In this document: positions 1-8,609 of the stretch, in pieces
How positions within the stretch are numbered: position 1 is the first letter of the stretch
Layout: each line of letters begins with the position of its first letter
Assembly: GCF_004023625.1 (NCBI RefSeq)
Contig: NZ_RPDJ01000014.1
Location: 124,001-188,000, forward strand
From: Streptomyces cavernae
GTDB taxonomy: Bacteria; Actinomycetota; Actinomycetes; Streptomycetales; Streptomycetaceae
Reading direction: 5' to 3'
Length of the DNA stretch: 64,000 nucleotides
Made by a program: the position numbers and the translations under genes
Notes under the pieces: generated by a model
What the model saw: only the letters and a program-made list of their open reading frames with translations
What the model was told of the DNA's origin: nothing
Database searches by the model: none

Positions 1-286
1 GATCGCCCACGGGCCGCCCGGCCAGCCGGTCCGGAGCGATCCCCAGCACCCTGCCCAGCGCGGTGTTGGCGGTGACGACCAGGCCCTCGCGGTCGACCAC
101 GGCCATCGCGGGCCCTTCCGCGAAGGCGGCCCGAAAGGTCCCAGGACGCACATCGGAACCCACGCCGGGACCCGCTGGGGGATGTTCGTCAGGATGTTCG
201 TCGGGATGTACGTCTGCACGACGCTCTGTGACGGCCGACCGGACGAGGTCTGCCGCGGGCATCGGCCCATCGGACGTTCCGCTCAC
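1..286 (-). CDS. PAS-domain protein (5' part only)
   Basis: The gene is read leftward and runs off the window at position 1; 95 codons are visible. The GTG start at 286-284 has GGGAG six bases upstream. Residues 52-95 read like the start of a PAS fold (AFAEGPAMAVVDREG, then VVTANTALGRVLG), the usual opening of a sensory PAS domain. The first 45 residues are polar and contain a short DEHP-DEHP repeat. In Streptomyces such N-termini occur on histidine kinases, PP2C phosphatases and diguanylate cyclases; the output domain lies outside the window, so the class cannot be decided. Confidence 0.6.
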   Translation of the reverse strand, partial: MSGTSDGPMPAADLVRSAVTERRADVHPDEHPDEHPPAGPGVGSDVRPGTFRAAFAEGPAMAVVDREGLVVTANTALGRVLGIAPDRLAGRPVGD

Positions 287-662
287 CGTTCGCTCCCGCA
301 GTGCAGTCGTTCTTCGGATGGGTCTCGTCGGGGTGGTCGGCCGGTGATGGACGGCCGCTCAAGCCGTGTCCGGGCAGGAAAGTGTGCCGATCATAGAGGG
401 TGGCCGAAGGGAGCAGCCAGCCACTCTTCAGTGTTCCCGGTGTGCGGCAGCATCCGACAGATCGTTTCTTCTGTGGCCTGGACTGGTTCCTGTGATGTCC
501 GACCGGTAGTGACGTTGGGTGAGCGCCGGGGGTGTCGGGAGACCACTCTGGTGCGGTGATTGATGGATTCCCTCACCCGAGCGGGCCAGGAGAACAGGAC
601 ATAACTGAGCAAAAACACCCAGGCTGGGTGCGGTGTCCCGCAAACCGCATCCGGAGGTGGAC
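287..662. other. gene-free divergent intergenic region
   Basis: These 376 bases separate the leftward PAS gene from the rightward protease gene. I see no convincing gene, RNA or strong hairpin. It presumably carries both promoters. Confidence 0.4.
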
Positions 663-2021
663 GTGCCGGGTCAGTCGTCCTTCGTGGAAAGGTCCGCTTC
701 TGAGGGCCGTCCCCGCTGGCACGGTACGACCGCCGCCGTGACCTCGCTGTCCGCGCTCGCCGCCACATCACTGGTGGCAGGGCCCACGGTCGCCGCCCCC
801 TTCTCGGCTCCGTGCGCCCTGAAACGCACCACCGCACACCACTCCGAGGGACTTGACAGCTGGAACGCGGCGTATCCTCGACCGCTGCGCACCCTCAACG
901 CCGTCCTGGTCTTCCTCTCCTTCCCGGACTCGGCCCCGCTGACGACGCCTCAGCAACTCGCCGCCGACCACTTCCCGGCCACGAGCCGCTTCTTCGAACG
1001 CGCCTCCTACGGGAGGTTCACGCTGCGCCCGCACGCGCTCGGACGGTGGATCAGGATGCCGCGCGCCTCCACCGCGTACGCGATAAGACGCGACTGGAAC
1101 GCGGAGCACCGGACCGCCTACATCAAGGACGCGCTCGCCGCCTCCGACGCGCGGGTCGACTTCGCCAAGTACGACATCGTCTACTTCGTGGCCGACCCCG
1201 ACGCGCCGGGGGTGGACTCGGACGCGACGAAGGTGGTGAACCTGGAGGCGCCGCTGCGGGCGGACGGCAGTGCGCTGCGCCGTGTGGTCACCGTCTTCGA
1301 GCGCCACCCGCCGGACCGCCTGGTCCTGGCGCATGAAACGGGCCACGTCTTCGACCTGCCCGACCTCTACCACCGCCCCGACGACGGCCAGGGCGACTGG
1401 GACACACACGTCGGCGACTGGGACCTCATGGGCAGCCAGTTCGGCCTGGCTCCGGATCTGTTCGCGTGGCACAAGTGGAAGCTGGGGTGGCTGGCGCCGG
1501 AACAGGTGGTGTGCGCGCGGGGGGCAGGCAGTACGAGGGTGACGTTGGAGGCGGTGGAGGCCGACGGGATCAGCGAGCCGATCGGTGTGGCCGAGGCGGT
1601 GGGCTCGTCCGTCCCTTCCGGCGTTGGTTCCTACGCCGGCTCGTACGCGCCACCGAGGGCCGCGGATCCGCCGGGCGGCGAGGCAGGGTGGGCCAAGAAG
1701 CTGGCGGTCGTGCCGACGGGCATGGACAGCGCGCTCGCCTTCGAGGCGCGCAGTCCTCTCGGGAACGACGCGTCCGCCTGCCGGGAGGGGGTGCTGGTCT
1801 ACCGGGTCCGCAATCGCGCGGAGTCGGGCGGCGGCCCGGTCCAGGTCCTCGACGCCCACCCGTACACGGAGGCGTGCTGGAACGCCTCGGTGTACCCACC
1901 GCTGGCGGACGCCCCCGTGGATGTCGGCGAGACCTTCACGATCCGGGAGGACCGCGTCCGCATCAGGGTCGAGGACCGCCCCACGTCCGCCACCTGGACG
2001 GTAACCATCACAAGAGGCTGA
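663..2021 (+). CDS. secreted M6-type (immune inhibitor A-like) metalloprotease
   Basis: A 452-residue protein that should hydrolyse extracellular protein or peptide with a catalytic zinc. The zinc motif HETGH is at residues 224-228 and is followed by VFDLPDLY, the extended HExxHxxxLPDLY form typical of M6-like metalloproteases. A hydrophobic, Ala-rich stretch at about residues 31-48 looks like a signal sequence and ends near a possible AxA site. I chose the GTG at 663 because GGAGGTGG lies just upstream; a further GTG at 633 is in frame but lacks such a site. The mature region has several Cys residues, which suits an exported protein. It stands alone, facing a tRNA gene on the other strand. 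Confidence 0.8.
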   Translation: MPGQSSFVERSASEGRPRWHGTTAAVTSLSALAATSLVAGPTVAAPFSAPCALKRTTAHHSEGLDSWNAAYPRPLRTLNAVLVFLSFPDSAPLTTPQQLAADHFPATSRFFERASYGRFTLRPHALGRWIRMPRASTAYAIRRDWNAEHRTAYIKDALAASDARVDFAKYDIVYFVADPDAPGVDSDATKVVNLEAPLRADGSALRRVVTVFERHPPDRLVLAHETGHVFDLPDLYHRPDDGQGDWDTHVGDWDLMGSQFGLAPDLFAWHKWKLGWLAPEQVVCARGAGSTRVTLEAVEADGISEPIGVAEAVGSSVPSGVGSYAGSYAPPRAADPPGGEAGWAKKLAVVPTGMDSALAFEARSPLGNDASACREGVLVYRVRNRAESGGGPVQVLDAHPYTEACWNASVYPPLADAPVDVGETFTIREDRVRIRVEDRPTSATWTVTITRG

Positions 2022-2080
2022 CCTCCCGCCCCACGTGGACGCCATCTCCTGTACACCCACGCGGAGGCCGCCCCAGTAAG

Positions 2081-2152
2081 CCCCCGGACGAGCCCCACCT
2101 CACGTGGATGCCCCACCCCCCGGACGAGCCCCACCTCACCTGGATGCCTCAC
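2081..2152. repeat. two tandem copies of a 36-bp unit
   Basis: Two near-identical 36-bp units begin at 2081 and 2117, each opening with CCCCCGGACGAGCCCCACC and ending with TGGATGCC(C/T)CAC. They differ at two positions. They lie between the protease stop codon and tRNA-Lys and are not coding. Confidence 0.75.
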
Positions 2153-2276
2153 CTCGCGCAACCCCATGGGGGTGTGGGTGGCGAAAGCCCCCACAACGCG
2201 CGGCGCAGCCGCGCAGAAAACGACGAGGACGGAGCAGGTCCACGCTTTCCGTGGACACACTCCGCCCTCGTCCGAG

Positions 2277-2350
2277 TGCGCCGCCAGGGACTCGAACCCC
2301 GGACCCGCTGATTAAGAGTCAGCTGCTCTAACCAACTGAGCTAGCGGCGC
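2277..2350 (-). tRNA. tRNA-Lys (CTT anticodon)
   Basis: The leftward strand folds as a complete cloverleaf: acceptor GCGCCGC pairs with GCGGCGC, the D arm is GCTCAGTTGGTTAGAGC, the anticodon loop is CTCTTAA with CTT as anticodon, and the T loop carries TTCGAGT. The discriminator base is A. No CCA is encoded. The first ten bases overlap the 3' end of the neighbouring upstream protein gene. Confidence 0.95.
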
Positions 2351-2964
2351 CTGCTGACGTCGTAGACCTTAGCATCCTGATCGGCGGGAGGAGAAATCGA
2401 TATCCGAACGCTCGCGCGAGCCGCCCGCACGGCCGCCCAGAGGAGCACATCGGGCCCGGGCAGGAGGGGCTGCCGGGTATCGGGGCCGACCAGCCAGCGG
2501 CCCATGTGTCGCGCATCACCGCAGGTGGCGGGCCCGGGGACGGTCACCGCGTCACCGAGGCCGTGGCAGAGCAGCGGCAGTGGCACCGCCCCGAGGCGGC
2601 CGGCGGCCCCCCACTCCTCCCAGCCGAGCAGCGTGGGCAGCCGCTGGGCCGCGCCGGGGGCGGCGAACAGCAGCATGCGCCCGCGGTACACGGCCACCGG
2701 CCCGGACCCCGGCCCCTCACCCCACAGCCGGTCCAGCATCCGCCGCCCGAAGAGCACCGGCGCGGTCACCACGTCGAAGACGGTCCCGCAGCTGAGCACC
2801 GCGGGCTCCTCGGGTCGTTCCGCCCACCGGGCGAGGAGGCGGCGTGGGCAGGGGTCGGCGGAGGCCAGCCAGGCCGCGCCGTCCGCGGTGACGTGCGTCG
2901 TGTCGGGCTGCTCGGGGGCGGGGAGTGGGAGGGAGGGGCTCGCCGGGTGAGGATGGCTGCTCAT
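2341..2964 (-). CDS. conserved actinomycete protein, possibly Prim-Pol-like
   Basis: A 207-residue soluble protein. Its middle (GGxx-like core VLSCGTVFDVVTAPVLFGRR, then GPVAVYRGRMLLFAAPG) resembles the N-terminal domain found in proteins annotated as bifunctional DNA primase/polymerase in Streptomyces, but I cannot see the acidic catalytic residues clearly, so activity is doubtful. The start is taken at the ATG at 2964, giving MSSHPHP; a longer form starting at 3066 is open but lacks support. The stop codon TAG at 2343-2341 sits inside the tRNA-Lys gene, so the 3' end of this gene and the 5' end of the tRNA overlap by ten bases. It may instead be a plain conserved hypothetical. Confidence 0.5.
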   Translation of the reverse strand: MSSHPHPASPSLPLPAPEQPDTTHVTADGAAWLASADPCPRRLLARWAERPEEPAVLSCGTVFDVVTAPVLFGRRMLDRLWGEGPGSGPVAVYRGRMLLFAAPGAAQRLPTLLGWEEWGAAGRLGAVPLPLLCHGLGDAVTVPGPATCGDARHMGRWLVGPDTRQPLLPGPDVLLWAAVRAARASVRISISPPADQDAKVYDVSRRR

Positions 2965-3081
2965 GCATTCATAACTACCGGGAGTGAACGGTGCCTCCCG
3001 CAGAGTTCCCAGAAATCGGGACAAGAGGGAGCGGGGTGGGGTACCTTGCCGCCGGGCATATGCCATACGGACATCCGATGG

Positions 3082-3447
3082 TCATACCGGATCGGCGCTC
3101 CCCGTGGTCTCCACCCCTCGCATCAGGTCCCTGCCGAACTCCACCATCTTCTTCGCGTAGTCCTCGGTCCACTCCGCGCGTTCGGCGATCGCTGCGGGCG
3201 TGAGGCGGTCGAATCTGCGGGGATCGGCGAGTTGGGCGGCGGCGATCGCCTGGAACTCGACGGCCCGGTCGGTCGCGGCACGGAACGCCTGGGTCAGTTC
3301 GGTGGCGCGGTCCAGCAGCGCCCGGGGATCGTCGATCGACTCGAGATCGAAGAAGTGCTCCGGGTCGGCGGCGGCCTCCGCGGGCTCGAAGAGCAGGGGC
3401 GCGGGGCGTAGCCGCGGCTGGTTCCGACGCGGCGTGGGCTCCGCCAT
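3082..3447 (-). CDS. conserved hypothetical protein, 121 aa
   Basis: An acidic, helix-rich, soluble protein with no signal peptide or membrane segment. The ATG at 3447 follows AGGAGGACAAG, a strong ribosome binding site. The central part (LESIDDPRALLDRATELTQAF) and the C-terminal part (AIAERAEWTEDYAKKMVEF) look amphipathic and may form a helical bundle. I do not recognise the family. It lies downstream of the helicase-nuclease operon in the same direction but with a 170-base gap, so it is probably a separate unit. Confidence 0.6.
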   Translation of the reverse strand: MAEPTPRRNQPRLRPAPLLFEPAEAAADPEHFFDLESIDDPRALLDRATELTQAFRAATDRAVEFQAIAAAQLADPRRFDRLTPAAIAERAEWTEDYAKKMVEFGRDLMRGVETTGSADPV

Positions 3448-3618
3448 GTCTTGTCCTCCTCGTACGGTCGGTGGCCCCTCTGCGTGGGTGGACCACCGTC
3501 CATTGTCCCGCGCCCGCGCAAGAGCGCCGTGAGGAACACCATGCCGCCCCGCCCGGCCGGCGCGGCGCCGCCGTGACCAGCAGGCTGCGGCACGCGCGGG
3601 CCGGCGGGGACGGACAGG

Positions 3619-4983
3619 TCAGGGCCTCCACGTCACCCTGTGCTCGGACAGCTGGGACAGCACGGCGTGATGCGCCTCCCATCCGTCGGGGAACTTCACA
3701 TTGACCCCCAACTGCACCGGCTCGGTCGACGGGTGGTCGTCCAGCAGGGCGGGGACACCGGCCCGGCACACCACGATGCACGCGTGGCGGTGGCGGGAGG
3801 CGAGAACGCACAGCCGGCCCGTCTCCAGGTGGAACGCCGTCGCGTCCGGGCGGCCGGAGAGAGGGTGGAGCACGACCGTCACGTCGTACTCGCGGCCCTG
3901 CAGCCGGTTGGCCGTGTCCACGGTGACATCGGTGACGCCGAGGTCCGTCAGCGCGGCCCGTACCGCCGCTGCCTGGTCTCGGTGGGCCGTGCCGACGGCG
4001 ATCCGGTCGGCGGTGAGCGGGACCGGTTCGGGGGACCGCTCGGAGGTGGCGGCGCCGGCGCGGTCCAGCAGACGGCGTACGACCTGGGCGACAGCCCGCA
4101 CGGCCTCGGGGTCCGTGCGGGGCGTGTGCCGTTCGGGCAGCTCCAGCAGGCCCCAGCCGGACCTGGCCGCTTCGTCGATCACCCGGTCCGGCCCGCCGCC
4201 GTCCGACGCGACCGCGAAGTCCAGTCGCCGGTCGCCGGGGCCGGTGCCGCTGCGGAACGGGGTGTACGGGTAGAAGGCGTCGGAGACCAGGGGCGCCGCC
4301 GAGGCGGGCAGCCGCCAGGAGACGGGGAGCCGGTGCTGGGGCAGATCGGGGTTGTGCGCCAGCAGGGTCGTCACGGCCGACGCGGACGGGTCGTAGGACA
4401 GCCCCGCCCACTGCTCCGACCCCACGATCGCGAACGGGTCGAGCTGCCCCGGGTCGCCGACGAACAGGGCCCGTTCGAAGAGTCCGGCCACGGCGAGCAG
4501 GGCATCGGAGCGCATCTGGTACGCCTCGTCGACGATGGCGTGTCGCCAGGGCTCGTCGACCTTGACGTGGGCCCATTTGGCGGCGGTCGAGACGACCACG
4601 TCCAGTCCCGCCAGCTCGGCGGCCTTCGCGGACGTGCGGACGTTGTCGAGGTCGTCCAGCGCCTTGTCGTACGGGTCGGGGTCGCTGCTGTGCAGCCGGC
4701 CCACGGGCAGCGTCGGGTCCTTCTCGGCGAGCCGCAGCACCAGGTCGTCGACCTGGGCGTTGGTCTGCGCGATGACCATCAGGGGGCGCCCGGCGGAGGC
4801 GAGTTCCAGTGCGGCCCGGACGACGAGGGTCGATTTGCCGGCGCCCGGGGGCGAGTCCACGACGACTCCGCGCTCGGGCCCGTGCAGCGTGTCGCGCAGG
4901 ATGGCGTCGGTGGCCCGGGTGGCCTCGGCGCCGGGGTCGAAGACACCGGGGGCGTCCGGCGTGCCGGTGAAGGTCGTGGTCAC
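3619..4983 (-). CDS. Upf1/Dna2-type superfamily 1 helicase
   Basis: A 454-residue ATPase expected to translocate on or unwind nucleic acid. SF1 motifs are visible in order: Walker A SPPGAGKS at 44-51, motif II VDEAYQ around 152, motif III FVGDPGQLDP at 174-183, SWRLP, then TANRLQGREYD and an arginine-bearing LASRHRHA near the C-terminus. The DEAY form and compact size suit the Upf1/Dna2 group (AAA_11/AAA_12 type). The GTG start at 4983 overlaps the stop of the upstream gene (GTGA), with GGAGG upstream, so translation is probably coupled. It is the last gene of a three-gene operon with a nuclease, suggesting a split Dna2-like machine. Whether it works in repair or defence cannot be read from the sequence. 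Confidence 0.75.
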   Translation of the reverse strand: MTTTFTGTPDAPGVFDPGAEATRATDAILRDTLHGPERGVVVDSPPGAGKSTLVVRAALELASAGRPLMVIAQTNAQVDDLVLRLAEKDPTLPVGRLHSSDPDPYDKALDDLDNVRTSAKAAELAGLDVVVSTAAKWAHVKVDEPWRHAIVDEAYQMRSDALLAVAGLFERALFVGDPGQLDPFAIVGSEQWAGLSYDPSASAVTTLLAHNPDLPQHRLPVSWRLPASAAPLVSDAFYPYTPFRSGTGPGDRRLDFAVASDGGGPDRVIDEAARSGWGLLELPERHTPRTDPEAVRAVAQVVRRLLDRAGAATSERSPEPVPLTADRIAVGTAHRDQAAAVRAALTDLGVTDVTVDTANRLQGREYDVTVVLHPLSGRPDATAFHLETGRLCVLASRHRHACIVVCRAGVPALLDDHPSTEPVQLGVNVKFPDGWEAHHAVLSQLSEHRVTWRP

Positions 4984-6584
4984 AGGGCGTCCTCCTCCGT
5001 CACCGGGTCCGGCAGGGGTGATTCGGTGCGCTCGCCCGGGGGCCCGCCGTGTGTCCACGGTGTCTCCTCCGGATCGGGCAGTTTCGCCCCGCCACGCTGT
5101 TCGTGTTCGAAGAGCGTGAAGCAGACGTGGTCGCCCTTCTCCGGTACGGAACCGGCCTCGGGCTCCTTGCCCCGGCCCATCTTGTCGAGGATCCGCAGCA
5201 CGAACAGCGCACCGGCGCCCTCCTGCCCCTCGTACCGGACGAACTCGGCGGCCTGCGGTTTCCCGCCCAATTGGCGGTAGACCTTGGTGCGCTCGCCGAG
5301 GTGCGGCCGGTCCTCCGTGCGTACGGTGACCAGCGGCCGGGGGCTGGGCCGTTTGCTGTCGCTGTACGCCATCACCACGTCGATGACCTCGCCCGCGAAG
5401 GCTTCCCCGGCGAGCCGCCGCCCGGCCATGATCAGTGGGTCGTCGAGGGCTTCCTGCGCCTCCAGCCGGGCCTGCTCGCGCTCGCGGGTGGCGAGCTTGT
5501 TCGCCGCCGTCACCGCGTCGTCGTGGCGTGGCTGCGGGGGCTCCCCGGCGGTGACCCGGTCCCGGTGCCCGGTGAACGACCAGCGGTCCCGGGTCCACCG
5601 GTCGGCCACGTGTGCGCCCTCGGGCAGTGCGCGCAGCAGGTCGATGCCCCGCCACACGGCGTCCCAGGTGGGCCGGGTGCGGCTCTCGACGAGGGCGCGG
5701 ATCCCGTGCTCGGCGGCGGTGAGTTCCGCGAGCCGGTCGTCGGCCTGGAGGCCGTCCTCGGCGGCGGCGAGCCGGGTGCGGGCGCGGTCGTAGCGCTCGA
5801 TGGCGGGGGCGAGCAGCTTGTTGTCGAAGGCCGGGTCGGTGGCGGGTCCGGCCGGCGGACACCGCAGCTGGCCCCGTTCGTCCCGGGCCAGTTCGGCGCT
5901 CAGCGCGGCTTCGGCGCCGGAGGTGCCGTCCGGTGGGTCGATCCAGGCGAGCAGGGCGCCCAGGTGTTGGTCCTCGAGGCTGCTCTGTCCGGTCGCCCAG
6001 TGCCGGGACAGCACTTCCGTGAGTGCGAGCAGCAGCGAGGAGCCCGGTACGCGGGCCCGCTCCCCGTAGTGGGTGAGCCACCGCCCGAGCAGTGGTACCC
6101 GTGGTGGCGCGGGATGGGGTGCCTCCGGTTCCTGCTCGGCGGTGCGCCGGAACCGCATGGAACGCCCCAGCAGTCGTACGTAGTCGACGCCGGCCCGGCT
6201 CGGCACGATCAACTGGGGTGCGTCGGAGCACAGTTCGACCTCGACCTTGACGCGTTTGCCGGTCTCCGGGTCGGTTTCGTTGCGTTCGGCGGACTCGGCG
6301 GCCTCGGCGTACGTGTCGATGTACGGCAGGACGACGTCGGCGAGTTCCGCGAGGAAGGCGAACCGCAGATCGCGGTCGCGCGGTTGCGGCACGACGAGCA
6401 GCCGCGGCGCGTCCCGGTCCGTACCGACGAGTGCTCCGAGCGGCGCCCCGGCCTCTCCCGCGGTGGTCAGCGGTACGAGGACGAGGGGGCGGTCGGAGAG
6501 GTGCCGGTGTCGTGCGGTGGCGGCGGGCTGGGCGCGGCCGGTCTGGACGGCTTCGAGCCGGGCGAGGGCGGAGATCAGTGACAT
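4980..6584 (-). CDS. unknown protein of the helicase-nuclease operon
   Basis: A 534-residue soluble protein I do not recognise. The N-terminal third is mixed, residues about 200-400 are helix-rich with long charged runs (coiled-coil-like around TAANKLATREREQARLEAQE), and the C-terminal 130 residues look strand-rich (VRYEGQEGAGALFVLRILD), possibly an OB-like fold. The ATG at 6584 follows GGAGGTCCCGG, and the first ten bases overlap the upstream nuclease gene; the last four overlap the helicase start. Overlap on both sides argues for fixed stoichiometry or a complex with nuclease and helicase. A role as DNA-binding or scaffold subunit is only a guess. Confidence 0.6.
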   Translation of the reverse strand: MSLISALARLEAVQTGRAQPAATARHRHLSDRPLVLVPLTTAGEAGAPLGALVGTDRDAPRLLVVPQPRDRDLRFAFLAELADVVLPYIDTYAEAAESAERNETDPETGKRVKVEVELCSDAPQLIVPSRAGVDYVRLLGRSMRFRRTAEQEPEAPHPAPPRVPLLGRWLTHYGERARVPGSSLLLALTEVLSRHWATGQSSLEDQHLGALLAWIDPPDGTSGAEAALSAELARDERGQLRCPPAGPATDPAFDNKLLAPAIERYDRARTRLAAAEDGLQADDRLAELTAAEHGIRALVESRTRPTWDAVWRGIDLLRALPEGAHVADRWTRDRWSFTGHRDRVTAGEPPQPRHDDAVTAANKLATREREQARLEAQEALDDPLIMAGRRLAGEAFAGEVIDVVMAYSDSKRPSPRPLVTVRTEDRPHLGERTKVYRQLGGKPQAAEFVRYEGQEGAGALFVLRILDKMGRGKEPEAGSVPEKGDHVCFTLFEHEQRGGAKLPDPEETPWTHGGPPGERTESPLPDPVTEEDAL

Positions 6585-7759
6585 CCGGGACCTCCGAGCG
6601 CCTCGCGGCGCAGTTCCGCGGCCCGGCGCAGCGCCCGTACCGCCGGGTCCTCCGGGTCGCCGGACTCGCCGTGCGCCGCTGACAGGACCGAGTCGACCGT
6701 GGTCAGACCGCCCAGTTCGCCCCGCAGGGCGCGGCCCAGGGCGGTCACCGCCCCCCGCTCGCGCGCGCGTTCGCGGCAGTGGAAGGCGAGTTCGCACGCC
6801 GACAGGCACTCGGGGGCGTAGGCCGCGGGGACCGACTCGACCGCCGCCGACAGCTCGGTCGGCGGGAGGTCGGGGGAGAAGCAGATACCGGGCGGCAGGT
6901 CGTCCGCGATGTCCTCGATACGGGTCAGCCGGGCCAGTTGGCGGCGGGTCACCGAGCGCTGCTTGCGGATGTCCACCGCGGACGCGGTCGGCAGGTTGGA
7001 GAAGTCCTTCGGGCACACCAGGAGGATGCGGTGGTGCACGGCCGGGGCGGGGTGGAGGCGGGCGGCGACCTCCTCCAGGGCCAGCACGTACACGGCGGCC
7101 TGCCGTGCCGCGGCGCCGACCTTGGCGGGGTCCGCCGAGCCGTCCACCATCGGGAAGGACTTGATCTCCACGACGGTCCAGCCGCCGTCGGGGTGCACGA
7201 CGACCGCGTCCGGCTCAAGGAACGCGGACGACCCGGCGACGTCCAGGGCGAGCATCGGATGGTCCAGCAGCGTCCAGCCGCCGGACTCGGTGGCCTCGCG
7301 GAGGGCGAGCGCGGTGCGGGCCGTCCGCCCTTCGGGGCCCACGGCCGCGAGGTCGGGAACCCGTGCCTCGTCCGGTGCGGGCCCGCCCATCCGTTCGTGC
7401 ACGAGCCGCAGCAGCTCGGCGCCGCCGTCGGCCTTGACCCGGGCCTCGAAGGCGTTGCCCCGCATGAAGGCGAACTGCGACTGTCCGAAGGCGGACGGGG
7501 AGCCGAGGGCGCTCGCCAGCGTCGCCTTGTTCACCCCCGCCCCGTCCAGCAGCGCGCGTCGCTTGCAGCCGGGGTTCGAGGCGAGCGCGGCGAGGGCGCG
7601 GGCGTCGAGCGGCTGGGGCGGGACCGCCGGGCCGCGCAGCTCAGCGAGCCGCTGCCGGAGTGCCGTCCCCCGCGTCGCCGGCGCCGGCAATCTGCCGGGC
7701 GGCCTGGGCGACATGGTCTGTGCGCTGTTCGTCTGTGCGCTGTCGGGGAATTCGCTCAC
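6575..7759 (-). CDS. PD-(D/E)XK nuclease with Cas4/AddB-type Fe-S cysteines
   Basis: About 394 residues. The nuclease core is clear: D184 in FLEPDAVVV, E198 and K200 in WTVVEIKSF, then QAAVYVLALE (Q220, Y224), the order of the Cas4/AddB/RecB nuclease motif with its QxxxY element. One Cys at 65 (NPGCKRR) and three near the C-terminus (318, 322, 328 in PECLSACELAFHC) reproduce the split cysteine arrangement that binds a [4Fe-4S] cluster in Cas4, AddB and Dna2. The start is uncertain: GTG at 7798, GTG at 7759 and ATG at 7714 are all in frame, and every choice overlaps the PAP2 gene upstream. No CRISPR array or cas1 is present, so a Cas4 role is unlikely. Confidence 0.7.
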   Translation of the reverse strand: MSEFPDSAQTNSAQTMSPRPPGRLPAPATRGTALRQRLAELRGPAVPPQPLDARALAALASNPGCKRRALLDGAGVNKATLASALGSPSAFGQSQFAFMRGNAFEARVKADGGAELLRLVHERMGGPAPDEARVPDLAAVGPEGRTARTALALREATESGGWTLLDHPMLALDVAGSSAFLEPDAVVVHPDGGWTVVEIKSFPMVDGSADPAKVGAAARQAAVYVLALEEVAARLHPAPAVHHRILLVCPKDFSNLPTASAVDIRKQRSVTRRQLARLTRIEDIADDLPPGICFSPDLPPTELSAAVESVPAAYAPECLSACELAFHCRERARERGAVTALGRALRGELGGLTTVDSVLSAAHGESGDPEDPAVRALRRAAELRREALGGPGCH

Positions 7760-8609
7760 CCGCCGAAGTCTGGCACTCCCCACTGACAATTGGGGCACGA
7801 GGGCCGGGAGAGACCGGGGCGACCGGCGCGGAACTCACCTTCAGCAGCACTCGCGCCCGGTCCGCGAGCCGCATGACGGGGCGGGTCAGCAGCAGTCCGA
7901 GGCCCATAACGGCGGCGCCCGCGACCGCGTCCAGGAAGTAGTGGTTGGCGGTGCCCATGACCACGATCGTGGTGATCAGCGGGTAGGCGACCGCGGCGGT
8001 CTTGGCGAGGCGCGTGCCTCCGTGCCGCCACAGCATCACTCCGCACCACAGCGCCCAGCCGACGTGCAGGCTCGGCATCGCCGCGTACTGGTTGGTCATG
8101 CCGCCCATGCCGCGCGGGGCACTGGCCTCGGCGCCCCACCAGCCGTAGTCGCTGTACTGGGCCATGGTGTCCACGAAGCCGTAGCCGGCGGACAGCAGCC
8201 GGGGCGGGCAGGTGGGCAGCAGGGTGAAGCCGATGAGGCCGATGAAGGTGGAGGTCCACAGCCAGGTGCGGGCGGCGCGGTAGTGCAGGGCCTTGGAACG
8301 GAACAGCCACACCAGGACCAACGGGGTGACCACGTAGTGCAGCGACGCGTACAAGAAGTCGGCGGGTATGCCTATCCAGGGCTCGCGCGTGAACAGCCGG
8401 TTCAGCGGGTGCTCGGCGTTGATGCGCAGGAACTTCTCGACGCGCAGGATCGCCAGGCCGTGGTCGACGGCGGTCGATACGTCACCGCGGGCGAGCAGGC
8501 GGCCCGCCGAGTAGCAGACGTACACCAGGAGGATGAGCGGCACTTCGGTCCACCAGCGCAGCCGGGCCGGTGGGGTCGCCCCGATGCCTGGTGACTCGGT
8601 CCGCGGCAT
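7641..8609 (-). CDS. PAP2-superfamily membrane phosphatase
   Basis: A 322-residue polytopic membrane protein of the PAP2/inositolphosphorylceramide-synthase-like group. Five or six hydrophobic segments lie between residues 20 and 250. The phosphatase signature is seen in the order AMPSLHVGWALW (SxxH motif) and GTANHYFLDAVAG (the second histidine, HxxxD), which form the active site on the extracytoplasmic face. Likely substrates are lipid phosphates such as phosphatidic acid or undecaprenyl pyrophosphate, or inositol lipids. The ATG at 8609 follows GGGAGGG. The C-terminal 70 residues are polar and overlap the nuclease gene by over 100 bases, which is unusual and may reflect a C-terminal extension of either protein. 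Confidence 0.8.
   Translation of the reverse strand: MPRTESPGIGATPPARLRWWTEVPLILLVYVCYSAGRLLARGDVSTAVDHGLAILRVEKFLRINAEHPLNRLFTREPWIGIPADFLYASLHYVVTPLVLVWLFRSKALHYRAARTWLWTSTFIGLIGFTLLPTCPPRLLSAGYGFVDTMAQYSDYGWWGAEASAPRGMGGMTNQYAAMPSLHVGWALWCGVMLWRHGGTRLAKTAAVAYPLITTIVVMGTANHYFLDAVAGAAVMGLGLLLTRPVMRLADRARVLLKVSSAPVAPVSPGPRAPIVSGECQTSAGERIPRQRTDEQRTDHVAQAARQIAGAGDAGDGTPAAAR

Noticed and set aside
2277..2350. tRNA-Lys as the attachment site of an integrative element
   Set aside because: No integrase, excisionase or repeated tRNA 3' end was seen in the window.
3619..6231. An apparent 870-residue nuclease-helicase fusion
   Set aside because: The N-terminal half is Arg/Gly/Pro shadow sequence opposite the real coding frame of the middle gene; the helicase starts at 4983 with its own ribosome binding site.
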